Source of the DNA: Strigamia acuminata
Lineage: Eukaryota; Arthropoda; Chilopoda; Geophilomorpha; Linotaeniidae
Reading direction: 5' to 3'
Length of the DNA: 64,000 bases
Assembly: GCA_949358305.1 (NCBI GenBank)
Contig: CASHSZ010000058.1
Coordinates: 87,001 to 151,000 of the forward strand
A program made the position numbers and the translations under genes. The notes beneath the pieces are model-generated. The model saw only the letters and a program-made list of their open reading frames with translations, had not been told where the DNA came from and ran no database searches. Position 1 is the first letter of the stretch. Each line of letters starts with the position of its first letter. Positions 1 through 8,400 of this stretch are shown in pieces.

Positions 1-33
1 GGGATTAGACCTAGAAATTGGCAGTATCCGCCG

Positions 34-1260
34 ATGAACTCGATTGTGCCGGTGGAGGGAGCTTGTGCACCCCCGTTGCCAGTGATGTTGCGTGGACTTC
101 CAGACGGCACGAGTTCGATTAATGTCATCCGACATTCCAATCAGGACGAGATGCCGACCATTACGCGTCCCCTCCACTCTAGGGAGCTGCAGAAGAGAGA
201 GGATCCCGAAACTCTGACCAGATGGGGAACCACGCCCGAGGAGGAAGAGCAGGAACGCGTACGCTGTATCGAGGAGCGTAATGAGCATCTCATTGAGGAG
301 ATTGCTCAGCTCCGTCGGCTCCATCTCCACGCGGCCGCCCGCCTCCGTCGAGCCATACCACCCGACTCCACGGTGGAGATTCGAGACGTAACTGAGGCGG
401 CGGGAGGACTTCCGGCAATCGAGGCGTCGCAACCCATTTGTGAGGTGGAAGAGTTGGCTTTGGTCCCGGTGAGGAGGGCCGCGGAGACGCCTACGGTCAT
501 CCAGGAGGCACCCAAGACGGCGGGAGAAACTCCTGAACAGTTTTTGGCCCGGAATTGTAGTGGGTATTCGCGTCACCAACAATCAGCGCGTACTCGCTTG
601 GAGCGACGGGCCCTCGCCAAGATTGCGGAAGGGCATATTCGGGGCATTTCTGGAGGAAGAGTCGCTGGTGGCGCGCCGGCCCCGTGTAAGCGAAAGGCCA
701 TCATGCCTGCCCCCGAGCCGGACGTCGTACCCGAGCAGGCGACACGTAGATTTGAGCGCCAGGCCCGGCGAAATTCGAGCCCCAGTTGCAACCCCCTTGC
801 GGTTTCCAGCATGAACTTTAGGGACTTGAGTGCTGCGGTTCAGCGAGTGATTTTCCGCCAGCAAAGCAATAGCGACTGGATGCGTTATACGCGTGTGAGT
901 GAGTTTCCCACGACTGTGTGGGCACGCACCGGTTTCGACGAGCTTTTTCCCTTTGGGGCCCTCGATTGGCAACGCCCTTCTCTTCGTGATCCGACGACCT
1001 TTTTACAGGCGGACCCGGACTTGTGGCGGCAGTATTTTTATGCCGTCGCGAGGGCAGAACATGGGTGGCCGGAGAACCAGGCCATGGCGCTCTTCGAGCT
1101 GGACGACACTCAGATCGGGGCTTTGGAGCAGCTCATCGCGTCCAACCTTACGCGTTATCGCCCCCGAAACGAGGACCAGCTTGGGGATGTGATTGCGTGT
1201 CGTGTGGTGCTCCTGGTCGAGGAGATTCTCCGTGTGGTGTTCCCAGGAGATAGTGACTAA
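34..1260 (+). CDS. Hypothetical protein, 408 codons, 5' end possibly outside window
   Basis: Not recognised. The frame is also open from base 1 to the ATG at 34, so this may be the 3' part of a longer ORF or exon. Visible features: an acidic-to-basic heptad-like stretch at about residues 69-105 (EEEEQERVRCIEERNEHL followed by Leu/Arg-rich sequence) that could form a coiled coil; a basic Ala/Pro/Arg-rich middle (about 180-255); and a better-ordered C-terminal third (about 260-405) rich in Trp, Phe and Leu that resembles a folded domain. No signal peptide, membrane segment, zinc knuckle or catalytic motif is apparent. Two AATAAA signals lie about 0.6-0.7 kb past the stop. It could be a host gene or the ORF of an undetermined mobile element. 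The length and GC-rich codon use against an AT-rich flank support real coding; function unknown. Confidence 0.55.
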   Translation: MNSIVPVEGACAPPLPVMLRGLPDGTSSINVIRHSNQDEMPTITRPLHSRELQKREDPETLTRWGTTPEEEEQERVRCIEERNEHLIEEIAQLRRLHLHAAARLRRAIPPDSTVEIRDVTEAAGGLPAIEASQPICEVEELALVPVRRAAETPTVIQEAPKTAGETPEQFLARNCSGYSRHQQSARTRLERRALAKIAEGHIRGISGGRVAGGAPAPCKRKAIMPAPEPDVVPEQATRRFERQARRNSSPSCNPLAVSSMNFRDLSAAVQRVIFRQQSNSDWMRYTRVSEFPTTVWARTGFDELFPFGALDWQRPSLRDPTTFLQADPDLWRQYFYAVARAEHGWPENQAMALFELDDTQIGALEQLIASNLTRYRPRNEDQLGDVIACRVVLLVEEILRVVFPGDSD

Positions 1261-3221
1261 GTGTTGACAGTGACTTGAACCTGTGTGGACTTACTAAACG
1301 TGACTTTTTGTTTTTACGCATTTTTTGGTTTGGGTGGGTAAGCCCCCATTCAAACGCGTGTTCATTTTATAATTTTATATTTCGTTTTCCAAGTTGTGAT
1401 AACTGAATGTGATATTTTTTACCGATTGTGATATTTATTTATTTTTGTTTATTTTCTAGTGTTTACCGCGCCCTCTGTGACCACCTGCACGGCCGAAGGA
1501 TGTTCATTCCTCCTCCGGCAATCACGTACCGGATGGAGATGACCTCTAAATTTTCTTCCTTTGGCTGTGCGGCTGGCCGCGCCAGGCGTTGGTTTTCCCG
1601 ACAATCAAGGATTGTATGGTGATTTTTTGTTAGTTTTAGAATTTATCTTAGTGCCAAATGCATTCTTGCTGTTGTTTAGTTTATTATTTAACGCGTCTGA
1701 CGCGAATGTTTGATTTAGTCATTCTCTTTTGTTATCGCATCATTCTTAAGTTTAAGACCGCTAAGGTTGCGGCGAATCTAGTCTATTTTGATTGTTTATT
1801 GATTTTGATTATGTTTTTTGATTTTGTTCCTGCTTTGTATCGTTTCATTGCCATTTTAACCGGAGCAATAAAACTCTGGTGGTTGGGGCGTGTCACGGTC
1901 CGGTGTTCACGCGTACGAGTAGTACGCATTGTTTCCCCCGTGTTGTGTTTCTAATAAACCCTAATTGTGTTCCTACCTTGTATTGTTTACATTCTGTCTT
2001 ACGTTTAGCCGAATTCTCCTCATTTTTCCCTCATTTCTTCCTTTCTTATCCCTTACTCATTCCTAACTTTCTTCTCTTTCTCTCACTTCTCTCTTATCTC
2101 TTCCTAGTTTTTCTATTTCTGTTTATTGTTTTGATGCGAACTCATTTGCATTTCTATTCTGGTCAGTACGCGTCGACGTTAGTCATACACTTAGTATGCA
2201 CCGACTGTACTGATTGGCTCTTGACTCTTCCGTGATTGGTTGAGCTTGGATGAGTCCAAGTTTACCTTTCACCCTATTTTTCCCTTTTTTCCTCAGTTAA
2301 GCTCTGTATCCCGAACGCGTAGGTGCTCTTTGGAGCCAGTGCTCATGGCAGAGTCTTAGCTCACTTCACAAAGCTCACTTGCTGCTTTGTTTTCACCTAG
2401 TAGTTCTGAGACATGACTCTAGGTTTTCATCTCATCTTTATTAGTGTTAACTCACAGTTTTATCCACTTGAACCTGTTGTTTTTCCGCTTCCTTTCGTGT
2501 TGTTTTAAGCGCCGTGACGCGTCGCTATTTAGGCAGGATAAGTTTGTTTGGCTTTCAAACTGAAATCTTTGTGTCTATTTATTTCATGCATCCGGCGCGT
2601 AGCTTAGTTTCGCCGCTCACAACGAGCTTTAGCTTAATTAAGCATTAGTTTGAGGTTTAGTTTAGATTTGAGTGACCGTGCAGGCCAGATACGCACGCGT
2701 TAGCACCCATTTCGCGCTTCACTTCGACAGCGAGGCGGACGTTTGTGAGTCGGGACGTTACGTGTTTCGTTTAACTTCGTGTGATCTTGTGATCTGCACG
2801 ATACGTTGCGGGACGCGCGTTGGGTCTTGACTCTGGTGACCGCTAAGCAAATTCTGTCCCCCCATTTTAGTAGCTCGGAATACCCGGCCAAAATAAATAT
2901 TTGTGTAAAGATCGGGATCTGGAGTGTGTGCTACCGACATAAGGCGCGCACTCACGGCTGGGCAGGTCTCGAGGACCAGGCTCCCAAGATTTTCTGTATC
3001 GCGGCGTCTTTCAAACGCGTCCCAAACCGCTCGGGAAACGCGATTCATTACATCGTATTTACATGTATTTTAACCAAAATACAGAGAATTACTTTGAAAA
3101 GTGATAATCTTGCGTAATTACGAAGGTACGAGACTTACGAGGTGTGATTAAACCTCGAACCCGACAATTAATAGGGAATAAAATTCCCAGGGTTCATTGC
3201 ACACAAACACTTCGTTAAACA
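1261..3221. other. AT-rich non-coding stretch
   Basis: About 2 kb with no convincing ORF. It contains long pyrimidine tracts around 2020-2130 and frequent ACGCGT-type words, but no copy of the window's LTRs or satellites. Most simply it is 3' UTR plus intergenic DNA. Confidence 0.5.
1867..1958 (+). terminator. Candidate polyadenylation signals
   Basis: AATAAA occurs at 1867-1872, followed within about 20 bases by a GT-rich stretch (GGTGGTTGGGGCGTGT), the usual arrangement of a cleavage/polyadenylation site. A second AATAAA is at 1953-1958. They would serve the ORF ending at 1260. Inferred from motif spacing only. Confidence 0.35.
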
Positions 3222-3227
3222 CACGGA

Positions 3228-3233
3228 TATAAG
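3228..3233 (+). promoter_or_regulatory. Candidate TATA box of the interrupted host gene
   Basis: TATAAG lies about 100 bases upstream of a good splice donor at 3328 and 0.7 kb upstream of the ATG at 3931. This order (TATA, short leader exon, intron, coding exon) suggests a pol II promoter. Motif evidence only. Confidence 0.3.
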
Positions 3234-3327
3234 TGACTTCGTCCCTTCGTCCTCTTCACTTTTCGACTCGAGATTTCAACGCTAATTCATTTAGCCGACT
3301 TCAAACCAGGAAAACTAACTTCTAATT

Positions 3328-3930
3328 GTAAGTAGTTTTCGTTAATATTCTTTGACTAAAGAATTAAAAAATTGTTCGCAACAATTGGAAAATATCGGCG
3401 TCCCGATAAAAAGTTATAAATTCACGTGTATTATAAGCGTGAATCGGCATTAAATCACTCTGGAAGTTTAGCTATTCAGTCGAATAGTTGGGTTAAATTT
3501 AATAATTATTTATTAAGTTTAAGTACGTGGGCACTAATTATTTAAATCAAGTCGCGGTCGAGGCTTGCATAAATTATTTAGCGGTGAATTTTCGATTTGA
3601 GATATTTATTAGACTAAGTGTTAATTAATTAATACGAAAGTTATCTTTGATATTCGAAAAGTTGGATTAAATAGTTTAAAGAAACTAAAAGGATTTTTCT
3701 TTTGAAAAATCAACAAGTTGCGATTTTTCGATGAAAATCTTTGCCGGCGAGTCCATTCTCGTGTCATAAACACAAGGGGAATGTGACTCATTAGTGTCAC
3801 GTGTTAAGGGTTATAAATAACTCGAGTTGTGTATTTTCGTTGCGAACAATACGTTTTAATTCTTTGGACTCAAGGAATGACTATTTAGTGTGGAATTATT
3901 TTTAATAAAATAATTTATTTGCGTCTGCAG
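3328..3930 (+). other. Candidate 5' UTR intron
   Basis: A donor-like GTAAGTAG begins at 3328. An acceptor-like pyrimidine/AG (TTATTTGCGTCTGCAG) ends at 3930, immediately before an ATG. The interval is strongly AT-rich with stops in all frames, as expected for an intron of about 600 bp. Transcript data would be needed to confirm it. Confidence 0.4.
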
Positions 3931-3941
3931 ATGGGAAGTGG

Positions 3942-3946
3942 AAAAC
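3942..3946. repeat. Target-site duplication of element A, left (AAAAC)
   Basis: The five bases before the 5' LTR of A equal the five after its 3' LTR (25621-25625), as expected for copia integration. The pair fixes the outer ends of the nested structure. Confidence 0.93.
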
Positions 3947-4489
3947 TGTTGGTTAAAAATAGCCCAAAGTGTGTCGATGTGATATAGGATCACATTTGAT
4001 CTTTTGTTTATTAATTATCCAAGTGTATTTGTTGTGATAATGCAATTCTCGACTTTATTTATGATTATTTATATATTTACCTCGTTTCATGTACTTAAGC
4101 ATGGAGTACCATGCATTCTCTAGTTTTTTGTTTATGTAACGCCTAATTCCGACACCAGGTGTCTTACTTGTACTTTTCACCATCCAAGATGGCCGCGCAC
4201 ACGGTTTGGTGCTTGTCTGTTTCTCTCCACCTGGAAAATGGACATTTATGTAAGATTACAATTCATTTCAGTAAAGTTTTATATTTTTAGTGCATTGCAT
4301 TTCATTTAGAGCACTTTCTGTGCTGTTGACAATTAGTTTAGGCGCATATAAGCGGCATTTGGCCGCGCGCTTTGGTCCCGACAATTTGTAGCATCGTCGC
4401 TACGTCCGTGTCAGCGACACGGCGCCTGTGCACGTTTCCACGCTTCGGTTTACACCGAATTTTGCGCTGCTCTCCTCTGCTGCCCTTCA
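3947..4489 (+). repeat. 5' LTR of element A (543 bp)
   Basis: Begins TGTTGGTTAAAAATAG and ends CTGCCCTTCA, with canonical TG...CA termini. By eye it matches 25078-25620 except at one base. It carries a GACACCAGGTGTC palindrome (4151-4163), CCAAGATGGCCGC (4184-4196), a TATAAG box (4347) and two hairpins just downstream of the expected start site (4388-4422). Confidence 0.95.
4347..4352 (+). promoter_or_regulatory. TATA box in LTR A
   Basis: TATAAG in the context GGCGCATATAAGCGGC; element B has the same word in the same context at 10984. It would place transcription start near 4378-4382 and so divide the LTR into U3 and R/U5. Start site inferred. Confidence 0.6.
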
Positions 4490-4491
4490 AT

Positions 4492-4510
4492 TGGTAGCAG
4501 AGGATGGTTT
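4492..4510 (+). other. Primer-binding site of A (initiator-Met tRNA)
   Basis: TGGTAGCAGAGGATGGTTT, two bases after the LTR end, is complementary over all 19 bases to the 3' end of metazoan initiator-Met tRNA including CCA. This is a full 3'-end primer site, unlike the internal half-tRNA site used by Drosophila copia. Confidence 0.9.
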
Positions 4511-4797
4511 AGCTATTCTTTTGCCACTAATTTTCGCCGAAAATTCAGCGAATTTTCGCGAATTTCGCGGCGAATTTTTCGTTTTAGGTTTACGTCGATT
4601 TCCGGCCCGATTTCCGTGAGAAGGACGTCGCCGCTACGTTACCGACGTTCCAGGGCAGTCTGTGCTGTTTTCCACGCGATCCTGCATTTAATTTCGACCA
4701 TAATTCCGCGGTCTCGCGAATTTTGGGTCAAATTTTTTATTTATTTTCAGTTTTCATCGATTTGCGACGCGACAACGCTGAAATAGCGTCTTTTCAT

Positions 4798-5009
4798 CGA
4801 GAAACGAGACGATTCTCGCTGTGTCACACCCCGGAGTGTGCACAGTATCGACGATCTGATTTATTACGACGATTTTTTTGGCGTATTTTTGTGAAGAGCC
4901 TCATTTAATGAGAAGAATTTGGATTTTCGAATCCAAATTAGCGTTTTTAACGGGTTTTTCGAGAAAACCCGCTCGTGCCTTTATCACGAGCTCGCGTGAC
5001 GTTACGCGA
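4798..5009 (+). other. String of seven leader hairpins in element A
   Basis: Consecutive perfect stems: CGAGAA/TTCTCG (4798-4818), CACAC/GTGTG with a CCCGGA loop (4825-4840), CTCATT/AATGAG (4900-4912), ATTTGGATT/AATCCAAAT (4917-4938), CGGGTTTT/AAAACCCG (4951-4971), GCTCGTG/CACGAGC (4971-4991) and TCGCGT/ACGCGA (4992-5009). Element B has the same series at 11604-11815 with different bases but retained pairing, which suggests selected RNA structure in the genomic RNA leader. Role unknown; packaging, dimerisation or translation control are possible. Confidence 0.7.
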
Positions 5010-5103
5010 GAGATTCATCAACTTTTCTCCTTCCCTGTCGTGAAACTTTGTTATTTTAAGATATTATTTAAGGCTTTTGGTTGGTTCCCTATTAGAATCG
5101 GCG

Positions 5104-5227
5104 CAGCCCTTCGGACAAGTCTGTCCAAGCTGCATTTGTATTCTAGAGTGAGGCTGAGCCCTGCGCCACCTAGTATTCCCGCGATCCCAGGCGATCTCAA
5201 AGGACACTAGGGGGACACTCACTCTAG
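5104..5227 (+). other. Gag-proximal two-hairpin RNA module of element A
   Basis: Hairpin I (5104-5132) has stem GGACA/TGTCC closing an AGTC loop inside a CAGC/GCTG stem. Hairpin II is closed by CTAGAGTGAG (5143-5152) with CTCACTCTAG (5218-5227) and has an inner CCTAGT (5169-5174)/ACTAGG (5206-5211) stem. Equivalent pairings with different bases occur in B, C1/C2 and D just upstream of the gag start. It follows a conserved GTGAAACTTTGT word at 5040. Not a tRNA. Likely a functional leader element. Confidence 0.7.
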
Positions 5228-5417
5228 GTTATCAGCTGATTGTAGCATCGGCTTCCAATTTGTGGTTTTCCGCCTCGAAAGTGTTTGTGCTTCGGTTAGT
5301 GTTTGTGATCGTGACGTCGGATTGTGAAGTGCTACGAGTGTCTTCTACTGCGCCCGTACCACTCTCTACGCCTTTGTGTTTTCGCGGTGTGCAAGGTCGA
5401 AGGATTTCCACGCAAGG

Positions 5418-8400
5418 ATGCAGAAATCCGGCTACGCGGAACCAACGGCTGGGAAATGTCCGATGCTAGGAATGAACAATTACGAACAATGGCGTCGTTC
5501 CATGTGCATGCTCTTAAAGTCAGAAGGCCTTTGGAGACATGTCACCGAAGAAAAGGAGGCCGAATATTTATTGACATTAACCCCGAAAGAGACTGAAAAA
5601 TACAAACTGAAGAAAGACAAGGCGTTGGGACACATTTATTGTCACGTGAGCGAAGCAAAACGCTCTACACTGGACAACGCCAATACCCCGAAAGAAGCTT
5701 GGGACATTTTGTCGAAAATCTTCGCTCCCAGTTCTCTGGCTCGTCAAGCAGCCATGAGATGGCAATTTCTGGGATTACACCTCGAGCCAAACGAGGATAT
5801 GGTTGATTTCGTGAGTCGCGTTAATCTGCACGTACGCCAACTACGAGACGTGGAAGAAGAAGTGTCAGATAAGCATCATGCTTACCAGTACTTACATCGT
5901 TTACCTCCGGAATATTCTCAGGCCACGTTTGCGATATACAATTGGCCCGTGGCAAATTTTACACCGGACAAAGTATCCGAACAGCTCATATCCGAATACC
6001 TTCGCCTCAAATCCGTAGGACTTCATAACGTGTCGGCGTCAGCTCACGCAGCTAATCAAAATCCGCAACAATCTCGCCAAGGTTCTCGTCCGCGTCGTCC
6101 ATTATCGCAGGTCAAATGCTTCAACTGTGACGAGATGGGTCACTATGCGAATAAGTGCCCGTATCCTAAACGCGACAACCGGAATCAACAACCGGCAGTT
6201 TCTTTCCAACGCTCTCGCAGCCAGAGCAAGAAGCGTGGCAAGAACTCGGCTCCCAAACCCGAGGACAATCGCCCGAGAGGAAGTTCTCATCCGGTTCGCA
6301 ACGCAGTGTTTTTCGTAAACGCTCCGCCGATGATTGAACGTCCCGTTGCCCATCTGATGCAGTCACATGAATGGATAGTCGACTGCGGTGCCACTGACCA
6401 TGTTTCCCACGTACGGTCGTGGTTTTCTGATTTCTCAGACATCGTCCCTTTCGACATCGAGTTGGGACAAGGGAAATCACAAGTGACTGGCCGAGGAAAT
6501 GTCCTATTGCAGACTCGTGTGGACAATTCTCCTTGCAATGTGACATTAACGAATGTGCTTTACGCTCCCAATTTTGAGGCCAATTTAATTTCCGTCTCGA
6601 GAATTGACAAGACTAGTCACCATATCCACACCTACAACGGGGAGATCAACATTCACAAATCGAACATTGCTGAAACAATTCTCAGAGCAAAGGAGAAGGG
6701 AGGATTGTATTACCTGGATGGGTTGTGTACAAATCCAACAGTTGCAGCTACGTCTTCACCGATAATTCAACAACCGCCAGTACAGACATTCGTCACGACG
6801 GAAGTTGACTTCGTGAATATTCCAAAGCCGAAGAAGCGGAAGACTATGCAACCAAACATCACGGATTTTAGGATTCAAATGCCGCCATTGCCTGCGACTG
6901 AGGTGCCAACGTCAATTTCGGTTGCCACCAATCCTTTACCCGTGCCACAATCCTTGCCCATCCACGCCAACCCTCCGACCCAATCCTACGCCAACGCTCT
7001 CCAGCACATTCCGTCTAGTCCTACACCCGTTACATCTCCTCTTCCTATCCAATCCGCTGGTAACCCTTCTCCATCACAAAAGAAGGTTATTCCAAATCCT
7101 GTCCAAACGCCAAAGAAAACCCTTGCCAATCCTGCCTCTGTGAAAGATGCAACTGGCTTGTGGCACAGTCGTCTTGGCCATTTGCACACCAATGCGATGC
7201 GATTGTTGGCAAACAACGATCAGGTATATGGACTCGAACCCGCGGAAGTATCACAGGAACTGGCGTGCAATGATTGCCGACTTGCAAAGTCCATAAGGGC
7301 TTCTCACAAGCCTGACCTGCATCCTTCAACGTCAAAGCCACTCGATCTCCTGCACATGGATGTCTGGGGGCCAAATCCGGTCCCTTCATTTGGTGGCGCA
7401 CGATTCGTTTTTACGGTTATTGATGACGCGACGCGATATACATGGATCACTCCTTTAGCCCAGAAGTCCCAAGTCTTCTCATGTTTTAAGGACTTCGTCG
7501 CCCGAGTCGAGTGTGTTGCAAACACACGCGTGAAAGCCATTCGATCTGATAGGGGCGGCGAATTCATGTCCAACGAATTTCTGCAATATCGAAAGGAAAG
7601 AGGGATCCAAGGCCAGCGAACTAACCCTTCGAGCCCTCAGATGAACGGCACAGCCGAAAGGATCAACCGAACGATGGCTGACCATCTCCGGGCTGTTCTT
7701 GAAGAAACCAAGCTTCCTGCCGGTTTATGGGCCGAAATCGCTGTCAATTTCGCATACATCAAGAACCGCAGTCCACACTCTCGTTTGAACAATCAAGTCC
7801 CATATATCCTCTGGCGCCAGCGTGCCCTCTCGCTACGTCACCTGAGGAAAGTTGGATCCAAGTGCTGGGTGCACTTTACTGCACCGGGACGCAAAAAGCT
7901 CGACCCCCGTGCTTGGGAAGGTTTCCTCGTGGGCTACGCCACTGGCACGCGTGGTTATCGAGTGTGGAACCCTATAGACAATAGCGTAACGGAATCAATC
8001 CATGTACGCATTGATGAACATCAATCATATCGGAAGTCGCTCAAAACGCGGAATGGTCATCGCCAAGAGACATTCACAGAACCCGAAGTTGGTCAACAAC
8101 AACAACAGAGAGTGTCGTTTGACGACACCATTTATTTGGATTGGCCGAAAGTCGAATCTGATGACAATTCATCGAGTGACGATGATAACGATGATGATAA
8201 TGGGAATGGATCAGTTTCGAAATCGATATCGATTCCCTGTGTTCGCCTTTCTCCGTTGAGAACGCCTGAACGTCAATTAATAGAGGCGTGTGCACTGGCA
8301 CTACCAGATTCAGCGAGTATGGGACGGTCAATATCGTATCCTATCCTTTATCAAGAAGAAGGCCAAGACACTGATGAAGATGTTGAACAGATCGGCGAAG

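Noticed and set aside
2700-3117. Overlapping ORFs of 63-103 codons on both strands
   Set aside because: Short, mutually overlapping, no recognisable composition or motifs, upstream of the putative promoter.
5104-5227. tRNA gene in the leader
   Set aside because: Two hairpins in tandem, no A/B box or cloverleaf with anticodon; the fold is shared by all four retroelement leaders.
5376-5417. Upstream in-frame ATG as start of polyprotein A
   Set aside because: The 14 extra residues do not align with B, whose matching MQK start lies at the position of 5418.
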